Part shown: piece by piece, positions 1-10,718 of the stretch
How positions within the stretch are numbered: position 1 is the first letter of the stretch
How the letters are laid out: each line of letters opens with the position of its first letter
DNA from: Aspidapion aeneum
Lineage: Eukaryota > Arthropoda > Insecta > Coleoptera > Brentidae
Length of the DNA stretch: 64,000 nt
Direction: 5' to 3'
Assembly: GCA_963576565.1 (NCBI GenBank)
Contig: OY755038.1
Location: forward strand, 10,927,756 to 10,991,755
Notes under the pieces: model-generated
Told to the model about the DNA's origin: nothing
Seen by the model: the letters and a program-made list of their open reading frames with translations, nothing else
The model's database searches: none
Program-made: the position numbers and the translations under genes

Positions 1-635
1 TAACTTGACAAACTAGAAGAATTTTTCACGCTCTTTAAGATGGTCGAATTAAGAACACAATCGAGCATTCCGTTTTCGAGTTTTTTTAAATAACTTTAAT
101 TTTTTTTTTATTGAACACCCTGTATTTTATAATTTTTTCTGATAGATCTTTTAATTCTAAACAAAGGTTTTTTAAATTCTAAATAAATCTGCGTTATTTT
201 TAACGTAAAAAAATATAGAATTTAAAGACATTCTTATAATAGTTTTTGCAAAGTCACCTAAAATGCCCCTAATACGGGGTTCTATAGATTTCATGAAATT
301 TTGCTTCAATCTTCCCTTTAAAAGTTATCCAAATTCATATAAAATCTTCCTGGTATAATTTCAACCCTACCGACAGAGAAAAGGCGCGGCTCTTGTCGGT
401 CCGAGCACAAAGTATTTGTTTTCGGACCGACCCAGCACAGGTGGATAGACGGCACCTGATTGGCAGATTTTTTTGAGATTCGCTTTTAATTGCTTTCGGG
501 TGGGCTTTTCGGGACCCCTTTAGTCAGCAGTATGCAGAGTTTCAAAATAAATGTCGTTTCTGTAGGTGTAGGAATAGAAAGTTTTATTATCTATTTTTAT
601 TTCTTTAGTTTACGCCATAATTAAATGAAATAATT
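1..635. other. AT-rich sequence, no gene recognised
   Basis: I see no coding signal here. The word ACACCCTG at 115-122 matches the ends of several terminal-inverted-repeat elements elsewhere in the window, so part of this may be old element sequence. The stretch ends where the mariner fragment begins. Confidence 0.4.
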
Positions 636-1866
636 TTCATGAGTATATCTTTGGTTTTAACAGTTCAAAGCCTAGCTAATGGATTTTTGCCATTACAAGA
701 GCGGACTTGTGGCAAGGTGCATTGCCCTGATGAAACAAAATTTTCTTTTTTGCCAAACCAGGGCGTTTTTTGCTTATATTCTGCTTGAACTGGTCCAGTA
801 AGTCGTTGTAGTACTCTGATCTTATTGTTCTTTCTTTTTCGAGATAATCTATGAGGAGTATCCCTTTAGCGTCCCAAAAAACCGTTGCCATGACCTTTCC
901 AGCAGCTTTGCCTTCTTTGGAACTGGTTCGTCCTTTGCCGTCCATTGTTTGTACTGTTCCTTAGTTTCGAAGGTATAATGATGAAACCATGTTTCGTCAA
1001 CCGTAATAAATCTACGCAAAAAGTCCCCTGAATCACGTCTAAACAGTGCCAAATTCTCCTCTGAAATGGTTAGACGCACGAGCTTTTGATTTGGCGTGAG
1101 CAAACGCGGCACCCATCGGGCGGATAGCTTTCTCATACCTAAGACTTCACATAAAATCAGGGCTATCAAAATGGACGGGCCACGATCCTCCACTTTGTTG
1201 ACGTCACATCCGGGGCTGATTTTTTTTTGATGGTCACGTTACGACACAGCTGATTGTCTTTAAAATTTTGAAGTTGAAATGACGGTTCATGGATATTTGA
1301 TTTTTTGTTAAATAAAGCCGTTTTTGAGATTGTTTTTACTTTATTCTGGCAGAACAATTTTTTTTAAATGTATAGTAAGCCCTAATTTTTCATAGCCGCT
1401 TCATTAGCTCACACAAAAATTAAGTTTAAAGCAGAAGCGAATGTGACAATCACATATGACAAAGTCAAATATAACAGTTGGCATGTGGTACATGGCGGGT
1501 AATTTGAATTCAAAATAAGGAATGCTAAATCTTGAAGATTTTAACCTTTTAATCATGTTGCTTCCTTACAAACTTTGGTGGAATATCGGGATGGTGTCTG
1601 CGAATATTTCACTGAAATTTTGCGGAAATCTGTAGTGCCATTTTGAAAATATCATAAAAAAACGTCTGACCTCCCATAAGACCCAATGTAAAATTCAGCC
1701 CCGGGAGAACAGCTGATTTTTTCAGGGTCGTGGCCTCTATTTTTGTGTTGGCCTTGATAAAATATGGTGAACTCACTCTTTTGATATGCCCACAATCTCC
1801 AACGATTATACACTAGACAGGATTGCTCAGTTTGCCGAATCTGTCTGCAATCGATGTTCAAGGTCA
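636..1866 (-). pseudogene. mariner transposase remnant, split by a MITE
   Basis: Reading right to left, about 1866-1764 carries a decayed end of the helix-turn-helix region (SIADRFGKLS, then ISKE, stop, VHHIL). After the MITE at 1158-1756 the protein resumes as CEVLGMRKLSARWVPRLLT, a mariner signature. The first catalytic aspartate is in VDETWFHH (about 985) and the second in WDAKGIL (about 870), with a frameshift between them. The third should lie in HxDNAPxH, but the sequence reads HQGNAPCH (about 737-714), so the catalytic aspartate is replaced by glycine. Similarity stops after KIH-stop-LGFELL near 640. Stops, frameshift, lost active-site residue, truncation and MITE all indicate a dead element. 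The family call is firm; the outer limits are approximate. Confidence 0.85.
1158..1756 (-). mobile_element. MITE family with 7-bp target duplication, copy 1
   Basis: A 599-bp non-autonomous element inserted in the mariner remnant. The 7-bp duplication ATAAAAT lies on both sides (1151-1157 and 1757-1763). The ends are imperfect inverted repeats, CAGGGCTATC at one side and CAAGGCCAACA at the other, each followed by a GGCCACGA(T/C)CCT word. Four more full copies lie at 7444, 28375, 37799 and 41655. A 7-bp duplication with CA...TG ends suits the P superfamily or a hAT relative; I cannot decide between them. Confidence 0.9.
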
Positions 1867-2111
1867 AACTCGCTGTTACGTCACCACTTGTGCTGGGCAG
1901 AAAGTGCGCCTAGCGTTAGATTGGATTTTATGTGCTTTTAGAGCTATTTTCTTTATGCAAATTAAATTTTATGCAAAATTGAGGCTTTGTACATTTAAAA
2001 ATATTGTCTTTACAGGGATAATAAATGATTTTATATTTGAAATATCTGTTAAATAAATTAAATTTAAATACTTAAAGTGAAAAAAAAGCTACACATAATG
2101 TAGTACCTATA

Positions 2112-2858
2112 CAGGGTGTCCCATAACTTAGGGGCCATAGGCCAACAGGTGATAGATGAGGTCATGTCTGATAAAAAAGTTCCTATAATGCATGGGTCAA
2201 AAATGTTCGAAGATCAAAACTTTGTAGAGATACAGAGCATCAAAGTTGGCAATTTTTTTAACTTTTTTGATAATAACTTTTTCAAAAAACGCAGTAAAAA
2301 CATAAAATTGGGTAAAGTCGTGTATCAGAACAAGAGCAATAAATTGAAATAAAACTTATTTTGAAAAAAAATTTGTCGGTCAATTTTTTTTTAGAAAAAA
2401 CTATTTTTTTGGTATAAACTTTTATTAATGCCATATTAAACGCAATGTTTTTTTTTATATTTTTTGGTAATAAAAACAAGCCTTTAGCGACACATAATAA
2501 TAAATAAAATATTATTGATATTTTTTAAAAGAATAAGGAGGTAAGCAAAAATTAATTTAAAAAAAAATTATTATTTTTTATACATTTTTGGAGGTAATTT
2601 TGACAGCCTGTATCTTCTTAACTTGTAACTTTATTAAAAAAAGGAGTATCAAATTTTTGATTCACAATTACCTGAGTATTCAGCTGTCTGTGATAGATTT
2701 TCTTTTTTTGCCAAAGCCTTTTTCCCCCACTCCTCTAACATTAAAAATCCTATATCTTAAAAACAGATATGTGTTGACCCCATGTTATATAAACTTTTTT
2801 TTCGAAAATAAACTCTCTCACCTGCTGCACTATGGCCCCCAAGTTATGGGACACCCTG
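2112..2858. mobile_element. terminal-inverted-repeat element, CAGGGTGTCCCATAA family, copy 1
   Basis: A 747-bp element bounded by CAGGGTGTCCCATAACTT and its reverse complement, flanked by TA on both sides. The inverted ends continue with a GGCCATAG-like word. A second copy in opposite orientation is at 23617-24314. No credible protein is encoded; short open frames inside are chance frames. TA duplication suggests a Tc1/mariner-type non-autonomous element, but the family is not named from sequence alone. Confidence 0.75.
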
Positions 2859-3605
2859 TATAATTTGTCCAATTGTTTTAAAAGTATGTAAAGAAATTAT
2901 TTTGCGATAATAATTAAAAACGGAAATATAGGTAGACGAAAAATTTATTGATTTATTTAAAAAAGGAAAAGCACAAATATTGTTCTTAACAAATAGACAA
3001 AAAATAAAGAGAAAAAAAATGCACATAATGTATAGTTTAATTATTACAACCGCTTTTTAAAGCATGTTAAGAGATTATTAATTAGATAATTAAAAAACGG
3101 GAATATAGAACATAAAAAAAGTATTTATTATTACATTTTTACAAAAAAACAGAAAAGTATAGATACATGCAATAAATTAAAAATATTAATATAAATAATA
3201 ATATTTAATTTAGAAAAATATTCCTTTTTAATTCACAACCTTTTGTAATGTTCTTGATAGATATTATTAAACAAGAAGCCCATTTGCTGAGAAAATCGTG
3301 GCCGTTTTTTTTACCCTGTAAACAAACATTCTTCTCTGTCCTGAATCGAATTTTTACACACTGTTAACAAACCAAACGTGAAAATGTTTATTTATATGTC
3401 TTTTCTAAGTAGCACTGCACTGAAACAATCCAAAAAACAGAAACTATTCAGCGAAATATCAACAAAACTCTTTTGAAAATACGAATAACATCATATACAA
3501 CGAACGCAAACAAAGGATTTAGCACCAGTGGTGACGTCACTCCGCTCACCTCACCCCGCACAATTTGTTAACAAAGGTTAAATGGAACTAAGCAGTCCTT
3601 TATGT
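2859..3605. other. AT-rich spacer with a diverged tandem duplication
   Basis: No gene seen. About 2873-2940 and 3043-3110 are diverged copies of one another (shared words around AAAGAAATTATT and AAAAACGGAAATATA), a period of about 170 bp. The rest, 3115-3600, shows nothing I recognise. Confidence 0.4.
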
Positions 3606-3905
3606 CTATAGTCCTTGCACAGCCTCAGCTACCTCTTCCAGTCTTAATCTGCGATCTTTTACAATTAGTTTTTGAATGGTTTCCACCATTTCTTCAGAAG
3701 TTGCCGTTTTTGGCCTGCCTGAACGCGGAGCATCATCAGTGCTAGTACGACCACGTTTAAAGTCCGATACCCAGGTTTTAACTGTGGTATAGGAAGGAAC
3801 AGATTCCCCTAGTGTAGCATCTAGTTCAGCTTTTATTTCGGTCGGCGATAACCCTTTGATATAAAAATATTTTATCAAGGCTTTTATCCCGTTTTTTTTC
3901 CATCT
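3606..3905 (-). pseudogene. mariner transposase N-terminal fragment
   Basis: On the minus strand 3878-3606 translates without a stop as the N-terminal DNA-binding region of a mariner transposase: IKYFYIKGLSPTEIKAEL, then TTVKTWVSDFKRGRTST and SGRPKTATSEEMVETI, the HTH_48 region followed by the GRPK linker. Homology ends abruptly after LEEVAEAV; the catalytic domain does not follow. The expected methionine just upstream (about 3903) is out of frame by a small indel. It overlaps in content with the decayed helix-turn-helix at 1764-1866, so it is probably a separate insertion. Confidence 0.8.
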
Positions 3906-4480
3906 TTTAAAATTGACAAATCTACCCCCACCTTTTTTTTTAACTAAAATATATTTTGTTTAACTCGACTCAATTACCTTTCGTTTGATATCACACACGC
4001 ACATATTTCCACATAAACACTAATTTTTTTAATTTACCCCCACCCTTTTTTTAAAAGTAAAATGTATTTTATTTAACTCCAGACGCAATTACCTTTCGTT
4101 TGATATCAGACACGCCATATTTTTACATAAACTCTAATTTTTGAAATATACCCCCACCCTTTTATTTGGCTTGTGTTTGGTGGATTTTGTTCATTTTTAA
4201 ATGGGACCATCTCGACCCAAAACCCAGCGTAGGTACCAAATTTCATTAAAATCGGGCAAGCGGTTTTTGAGTTATGCGCGTCGGTCGTTACAGACAGACA
4301 GACATACAGACAGACAGACAGAGACAGACAGACAGACGGCGCAACAAAAAAGTTTCAAAATCATCTGAAACGCAAAGATATATAAAAAATTTTGAAATCG
4401 GAGCAACTTTTTTTTTCTCGAGAAAATTAGGATCACTATAGCTCACACTACTATAGTATAGTAGTAGTGTGAGCTAAAAG
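3906..4480. repeat. composite repeat with about 125-bp subunits and a palindromic end, copy 1
   Basis: Three diverged subunits each contain ACCCCCACCC followed by a word like ATTACCTTTCGTTTGATAT. They lead into a conserved block (ATGGGACCATCTCG..., GCGGTTTTTGAGTTATGCGC), a CAGA microsatellite (about 4290-4337) and a near-perfect palindrome at 4440-4478 centred on CTATAGTATAG with AGCTCACAC arms. The same organisation recurs at 25012-25668. Non-coding. AGCTCACAC may be the inverted terminus. Confidence 0.7.
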
Positions 4481-4539
4481 GGGTGGCCCTAGTATAAGCA
4501 TCTTTTACCGTTAACAAAAACCTTTACTCTTTGTTTGAA

Positions 4540-4670
4540 ACTCGTAGACAATGATTGTGTAGAAATAAAATTTCGGATTCCATTGTCTTTATTTATTTTA
4601 AAACACGACGTTTCGGTTAGTAAGTATCTCTAACCGTTATCAAGTGTAAACTAAAAACCTTTACATTGAA
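4540..4670. repeat. Penelope-like terminal repeat fragment
   Basis: The stretch with ACGACGTTTCGG and TCTAACCGTTATCAAGTG resembles the conserved terminal repeat of Penelope-like elements. A partial copy lies inverted at about 6655-6750, directly downstream of a GIY-YIG fragment, which supports the assignment. The two copies flank a hAT remnant, a solo LTR and a host exon, so they belong to separate insertions. Confidence 0.55.
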
Positions 4671-4739
4671 ATGACTCAAAACTTTTTATTTTGAGATAAT
4701 TCTCTTTGTTTTTCCGACAACGATTTCTTATAGCAAGAA

Positions 4740-5140
4740 ATAATAGATAAAATAGAAGATTACCGTTGTAGAAGTGGCAAGTTATTTGGAAATAATTTCA
4801 TATGGAAAAGTAGTTTTGATAACCTACTATTAGTAATTTTGATGATTAGCATCTTCGGCTGCCACGGAACGGAGTTTTAGCGTTTATAGTCTTATTCGTT
4901 CAAAAAAGAGATACAGACTTACTAATTACAGAGCCGCTAAGCTACTATATGTATTGCTGAAGTATAAAGTAATATAGTAATAAATAAACTTGCTGAAGAA
5001 AATAGAAAAGGCCGATAGATCAATTTTTATTTCCGATACTATTAAAAATTTTGAGGTAGACTGGCAAGATGTTCTTGAGTGTGACGCTGATGACAGCGAT
5101 GAAGATATGCCTCTTGCTCGACTAGTGAATTTTGTTTGAA
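4740..5140 (+). pseudogene. hAT transposase C-terminal (dimerisation) remnant
   Basis: At 4849-4977 an uninterrupted frame reads SSAATERSFSVYSLIRSKKR and ends in RLTNYRAAKLLYVLLKYK. This is the C-terminal hAT dimerisation domain, whose hallmark is (S/A)ATERxFS followed by a KKRxRLT helix. After three consecutive stop codons the same frame reopens at 4990-5139 with an acidic tail ending DADDSDEDMPLARLVNFV. The upstream catalytic part is absent, so this is a truncated dead copy. Confidence 0.75.
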
Positions 5141-5288
5141 GAATAACTCTTTATTAGTGTTTATGTATAAGAATTCTGTGTTTTCCGGTGTTTTATTATG
5201 ATTTTTATAAATAAATATTCCCTTTTTCCTTTTCCAATATTTCAGGAAATATTTCCAAAAATATATTTCTCGAAATTTTACAACATAT

Positions 5289-5710
5289 TGTTACGGGTTC
5301 ACAACGACAAATTAAAACTCGCAATTGTTGAAAACGATACGTCAATTTATTCCCATAAATTATGTACAAAAACACGCACTTAAACTTACTAATAATTCAC
5401 TACTTTAATACGCCTATTAACTTCGCGTTAACATCTAGCGATCACTACCATTGGTTATCTCTGACTGCCCGATGCACGACGTCCGGCCCTATATATGATG
5501 GTCTGCCTACAATTCGAGAATTTTCCATCTTTGTTCGATTCCGAATCATTCCGCCCTTTTCTGGAGCCGGACCGTTCACATACCAGTTCGTCACAGATAA
5601 CGCAACTAAAACCTAGATTAAGAATACAACAATGAAATACGTCAACCTAATACTACACTAAACCTAAATAAATTCTAACTATAAAATTTAAATAACTTAA
5701 ATTTGTAACA
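5289..5710. mobile_element. solo LTR of a retrotransposon
   Basis: A 422-bp unit with perfect inverted hexamer ends (TGTTAC...GTAACA), flanked by the 4-bp direct repeat ATAT (5285-5288 and 5711-5714). A TATATA word (about 5491) and an AATAAA (about 5664) suit a promoter and polyadenylation role. No second LTR or coding region adjoins it. A 4-bp duplication fits Ty3/gypsy-type elements. It sits 46 bp upstream of a host exon, in the preceding intron. Confidence 0.7.
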
Positions 5711-5756
5711 ATATCTATGAGTAATAGTCTCTAACTAACGACTCGTGTTGTTTCAG

Positions 5757-8700
5757 GAACCGGGGTCACAGTGAACGCAGTCCACCCGGGAATCGTTGAC
5801 ACGGAAATCACCAGACACATGAGCTTCTACGGTAGTTATTTTTCCTCGATATTCCTGAAACCGTTTGTGTGGCCATTCATAAAAAGCCCCAGGCAAGGAG
5901 CGCAGACTCTTATTTATTTAGCTGTGGCGCCTGAGGTCGAAAAGGTCACTGGAAAATATTTTAGGTAAGTCTGAGATAAGTTCTATAAGTTCAAGATGCC
6001 CAAAATTTGAAAATTCATAAAAATATTAAGTTTACGAATAAAAAACTAAGTTGTGGTATCAGCACGGTGAGTTGAGATTCATAAAAATCTTATTTACGAT
6101 ACGATTTTTTGGATAACTTAAAGAAATTATATTTCTCAAACTATACATTTAGCCAAATAGATACGAAATGTGGCAAATTCTCATAATAATAATCATTTGA
6201 GTGTTATTAACATTCTATATTATGTTAAAGATATTTCAGAAAACAATAAGATATACGATAATGAGTTTTGTAACTAAAACAAAACCATAAAATCCCTGAA
6301 AAAATAAGGAATGTATTTATCAAAGCTCTTGAGTGTGGTAAATTATATGTAGATAAAACACAACGCCCTCTTCAGGTTAGAGTAAATGATAATCTAAAAA
6401 GTATCCAATTAGGAAATATTGGTGGTCAAATGATCACAGGATTCAATGGTCAGAAGCTAAAGTTTTGCGAAAACGTAAGTTTATTGAAGCTGCGTTTATA
6501 ACGCAGAATAAAGAAGTTTTCAGTCGACCAAGCACCGACATACCAAACACATGAAAAACACTCCTTAAGGAAAACAAGCGTCTTGGGATTAAAAAGGAGG
6601 GACCGTCACACCTGGCTGCACGCCAAGTAATATAAGTAGTAGCCTAGACTGGATGGTTTAGTTTACACTTGAAAACGTCGTCGTGCTTAAAATAAATAAA
6701 GTCCCAAATTGTGTGTCTACTCATTCATTATCTACGAGTTTCAAACAAAGCATTCCTAATAGTTCGAACTTCAATAATAAAAACTCTTTTGGCCTAACTT
6801 CAGAAACTCAAAGCACCCCGTTTTCGTTGTTTAACTCTCTTGCTAAATTTAGCATATTTCTTCAAACAAGTTTTTTCTTAGAGAAATTTAGTATTTGTGT
6901 TTTTTTGACAAAAAGTGTTTAAATATAATTGTTCTTATTTTTCTATTTATTCTAATACTTTTTGAAAGCTGAAATAATAATTTGTTTTTGCTTCAGTTGT
7001 AGAGGAGTATTCTTGCAAAAATTCATTTTCAAATATCCTTTAGGATCTAGGCGTTTTCATGTTGAGATCTCAATCTCTATTTTACGTCGTTCTCTGTACC
7101 TATAAGTTACTTTTCCGCACGATATTTCGTTTGGAAAGATGCACTTTTCCGCACGATTTTACTTTTCCGCACCATTTTTACTTTTCCGCGCGATTTTTTT
7201 CCGCACGTTCAAAATGCAAGAATCCTCCTGTTCACAATCGTTTCCAAATGAAAACCCGTCCTCCTACACACAAGTTTTATTTTCAAGAAGTGCTGCTGTA
7301 CCGATGCTACCAGAAGCACGGAAGGAAGAATCCTGTAATGTGTTACAGTCTGTACAGACCAATATACCTTCCTCCATTCACTACACTAGTAATTCTCAGC
7401 AGCAAACTGATCAAGGCATTTCTAGAGTGAGCCAAACACCAACCAAGGCCAACACAAAAATAGAGGCCACGACCCTGAAAAAATCAGCTGTTCTCCCGGG
7501 GCTGAATTTTACATTGGGTCTTATGGGAGGTCAGACGTTTTTTTATGATATTTTCAAAATGGCACTACAGATTTCCGCAAAATTTTAGTGAAATATTCTC
7601 AGACACTATCCCGATATTCCACCAAAGGTTTGTAAGGAAGCCACATGATTAAAAGGTTAAAATCTTCAAGATTTAGCATTCCTTATTTTGAATTCAAATT
7701 ACCCGCCATGTACCACATGCCAACTGTTATATTTGACATGTATTTGACTTTGTCATATGTGATTGTCACATTCGCTTCTGCTTTAAACTTAATTTTTGTG
7801 TGAGCTAATGAAGCGGCTATGAAAAATTAGGGCTTACTATACATTTAAAAAAAATTGTTCTGCCAGAATAAAGTAAAAACAATCTCAAAAACGGCTTTAT
7901 TTAACAAAAAATCAAATATCCATGAACCGTCATTCCAACTTCAAAATTTTAAAGACAATCAGCTGTGTCGTAACGTGACCATCAAAAAAAAATCAGCCCC
8001 GGATGTTACGTCAACAAAGTGGAGGATCGTGGCCCGTCCATTTTGATAGCCCTGCACCAACCAATCAAATTCAAATAAGAAACGACGTTGTTTAAGATGT
8101 TGCGGCATCTGCTATATTGCAGCATGCAACAAACAAAGTGCAATTTCAATTTTTACCATCGTTAACTTTTTCGTTATTGTTAAAAAAATCCTGTTTCATT
8201 ATTTTTCCGTGCATAAAAAAATCATGTGGAAAAGTTAAAAAATCGTGCGAAAAAGTAACTTTTCCGCACTACAGCTAAAAAGTTACTTTTCCGCACGATT
8301 TTAGTTTTGTTAAAAATGAAGATATTTAGGACTAATTAAATGATTTATGTAACTATCTATCATTTTCTAGCAATATTATAAAGTCTTTGCGAATTAAAAC
8401 ATGTTTTTTTCTCGTAGGAAAAACTTCAATTTTTACCATCGTTAACTTTTTCGTTATTGTTAAAAAAATCCTGTTTCATTATTTTTCCGTGCATAAAAAA
8501 ATCGTGTGGAAAAGTTAAAAAATCGTGCGGAAAAGTAACTTTTCCGCACTACAGCTAAAAAGTTACTTTTCCGCACGATTTTAGTTTTGTTAAAAATGAA
8601 GATATTTAGGACTAATTAAATGATTTATGTAACTATCTATCATTTTCTAGCAATATTATAAAATCTTTGCGAATTAAAACATGTTTTTTTGATAAAGAAG

Positions 8701-9239
8701 ATGGACAAAAACACTCGTAGGAAAAACATTGTACCTAACTCTTGCGGAAATTATCTTTTCCACTCTTGAAGGCTTGCCCGAACTCTGCTCGGCGTCGTTC
8801 GTGCAACTGCCGTCGCGTGCTGAAAAGTACCACTTTCCGCACTTCTTAGGTAAATAACTATTTTAAATATGAAATTTTTTTTATACCAAGCTATAATAAT
8901 AATTGTACGGTCGATTACTTATTTAATGTCATCTCTAAACTTGCTTAAAGTTGACTGGAAAGAGCGGAATTTCAGGAGGCATTAAAACCTGCTAAAGAAA
9001 ATCGTTTAACGCGGTGTTGCTAAATAACGTTTCTTTGTGATCTACAAATGTGGGAAAAATTAGTTAACATAAAAAAAGTGCACGAGTGTATAAAAGTTTG
9101 TTATGGCAAGGAAAGTTGCACGAGTCTGATTCCAATTTTTTTTAGTGATTGTGAAGAAAGCGAACCTGCCGATCAGGCCAAAGATGACAAAATAGCTCTG
9201 TGGTTGTGGAAAACCAGCGAAGCTTGGACCAGGCTTTGA
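5757..9239 (+). CDS. retinol-dehydrogenase-like short-chain dehydrogenase, last two exons
   Basis: Exon 1 here, 5757-5964, follows an acceptor (TTGTTTCAG) and ends at GTAAGT. It encodes GVTVNAVHPGIVDTEI and about 50 more residues ending VEKVTGKYF. The N-A-V-H-P-G-x-V-x-T block is the post-catalytic motif of RDH11-14-type enzymes, NADP-dependent oxidoreductases of retinoids or other lipid carbonyls on membranes. The terminal exon, 9146-9239, follows TTTTTTTTAG and encodes DCEESEPADQAKDDKIALW through SEAWTRL and TGA, the usual family C-terminus. The phases join exactly (AG+T = Ser). The Rossmann-fold and YxxxK exons must lie left of the window; I did not find them in 1-5756. The 3.2-kb intron holds Penelope and MITE insertions. 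Substrate cannot be inferred. Confidence 0.85.
6300..6755 (+). pseudogene. Penelope-like element, GIY-YIG endonuclease remnant
   Basis: About 6325-6415 translates as CGKLYVDKTQRPLQVRVN followed by LKSIQLGNIG, the GIY-YIG core of Penelope-like retroelements (normally YVGKTxRPLxVRxxEH). Further on, in another frame, come KFIEAAFITQNKEVFSR and PSTDIPNT, the conserved C-terminal part. Frameshifts separate the pieces, and the end near 6655-6750 matches the inverted terminal repeat. A 5'-truncated copy in the dehydrogenase intron, same strand as the gene. A second family member is at 40690-41125. Confidence 0.75.
7085..8143 (+). other. CCGCAC-repeat region with an unclassified coding-like fragment
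   Basis: At 7105-7200 the word ACTTTTCCGCAC is repeated about five times. From the ATG at 7214 an open frame runs to the MITE insertion at 7444 (MQESSCSQSF..., then SVQTNIPSSIHYTSN, rich in Ser and Gln). Beyond the MITE, in a frame shifted by one, 8055-8140 reads SNSNKKRRCLRCCGICYIAAC, a basic Cys-rich stretch. It looks like the remains of a protein with a small zinc-binding domain, perhaps element-encoded. I do not recognise the family. Confidence 0.35.
7444..8054 (+). mobile_element. MITE family with 7-bp target duplication, copy 2
   Basis: A 611-bp copy of the element described at 1158-1756. It starts CAAGGCCAACA, ends GATAGCCCTG, and is flanked by CACCAAC on both sides (7437-7443, 8055-8061). 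It interrupts the unclassified coding-like fragment. Confidence 0.9.
8145..8730. repeat. 280-bp direct tandem duplication with CCGCAC hairpins
   Basis: Unit 1 is 8145-8424, unit 2 starts at 8425; they differ at only a few positions by eye, plus a 20- to 30-bp insertion near the end of unit 2. Each unit has facing words GTGCGGAAAAGTAAC and GTTACTTTTCCGCAC, making a short hairpin, the same word repeated at 7105-7200. Probably one local duplication inside an older element. Confidence 0.8.
8731..9145. other. 3' part of the dehydrogenase intron
   Basis: Contains another CCGCAC word (about 8838) and then ordinary AT-rich intron leading to the acceptor at 9144-9145. No gene seen. Confidence 0.5.
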
Positions 9240-10214
9240 CATTGACCAAAATAATGTAGTTTAACAGATAAAAAGGTACTTTTATTAGATATACGGATAT
9301 TTCGGGTCCCGTATCGGTACTTTCCCAAGTAACATTTCTTTATTTATAGCAGAAGCTAAAAGGTTACCAGCGCCTTTCCTTGAAACCATTAGTTTCAATG
9401 TTTGGTCGCTAGCACGTTCCCACTACCCTTATATACCCCTTAGACCTCCTAAATGGGACTCCCCAATTCGTAGTGGCAACCTATGTATTAAACTTACTAT
9501 AAAACCATAAGAAATAAACGCTAGCTTCGCCCTCTAGCGGTTCCACCAGTATAGAACCTTTTAGAGCCTAAAGATATTATGCCAGGTTCTAAAAGCAACT
9601 CAGAAACGTCCCCTATCCTGTTATAAAACTAGATTTGGTAATTTGGTATCCTGGCAATTCTGTTGAATAATACCTTTAGAGTAAAGAATTTTTTCTACAA
9701 AAGCTTTAGCGATATTTTAGATTCACAATGGCTATATAAAATAATTTAGGTCATAAAATTGCCAAAAATGTCAGAGTCCCAAAATTATTGTATCACATAA
9801 AAATATACCTATATATGAGGAGTTTGTCGTTTTGTGGATCATCAAATTGCCTGCCAGACTTATTTTTCTGATAAAATCGTATCTGAAAAGCTCTCAAAAC
9901 AAGCGCGCCAACTCAAAAATGCTTTTTAATCGTTTTTTGATAACTAAATAACAAATATTTAAAATAAAAAAATATTATTTACACTATTCACCATTAAAAA
10001 AGTCTGTTTGGTTTACATAAATCAAAATTAAAGTAAAATTATTGTTAAAAAACACTGCTAAAACGACTAGATAAATATTTTCTGTTTACAATATTTTTTG
10101 AAATAATTCTATATACGCCATTATCGTTTTATAGTGGTCACTTGGTTTTATTTGTTACTCTATCGCAGCAAGGATTTTTGAGTGCGCTTATGAAACCAAT
10201 AAAAAAGAGAAGGT

Positions 10215-10695
10215 TGTTCGTGCAACTTTAATTCTAAATTCAAATTTTGCGCCAAATTCCCGTATTCGGAAAACCCACACAATTTCAATTTGATTGGCAC
10301 AAGCAAAACGCCAGCGCCATCTACAAAAATGAATCTGCGCAAAAAGGCGTAACCAAAAAGGATTCGTCTGTCGTATTCTATCGAGATCACCACGCAGCAT
10401 GGTGATAAATTCTATTAACCAAAAAATCCAATAAAATTCTTAGAAAATCAAACTAAACCATTACACAAACAAGTGATTCTAGTGTGGATCGACTGCAACG
10501 ACTGGGCCAGCGAGAGGAGCTCCTCTGGACGACGGAAACAGCTGAAAAGGTGAGTGCCAATCCTCTATATTGTCTTTGTGTGGCTCGGAGAAATTAGTAT
10601 TTTTACATCGTCCTTTTAAGGATTTTTGCACCCAGATTTTAGAAAACGACCAGTGCGCTTACAGTCCCGCAGCTCTCAACCCTCAAAACACAACA
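10215..10695 (+). repeat. BEL/Pao 5' LTR
   Basis: 481 bp, TGTTCG...ACAACA. AATAAA at 10430-10435 is a candidate polyadenylation signal. Reading it against the 3' LTR, I found no difference. Confidence 0.95.
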
Positions 10696-10700
10696 TTTTC

Positions 10701-10718
10701 TGGTCCCACGACCCAGAT
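10701..10718 (+). promoter_or_regulatory. candidate primer binding site
   Basis: TGGTCCCACGACCCAGAT begins five bases after the 5' LTR. A TGG start just inside the LTR is where a tRNA 3' end normally pairs. I cannot name the tRNA with confidence. Confidence 0.45.

Noticed and set aside
1166..1357. A 63-residue frame recurring at 1166, 7855 and 42066
   Set aside because: It is the end region of the 600-bp MITE read in one frame; it recurs because the MITE does, and it is broken in other copies.
2116..2352. 78-residue frame in the CAGGGTGTCCCATAA element
   Set aside because: Low complexity, starts inside the inverted repeat, not kept in the second copy.
10160..10400. Minus-strand frames repeated at 10188-10400 and 16842-17075
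   Set aside because: These are antisense readings of the two BEL/Pao LTRs.
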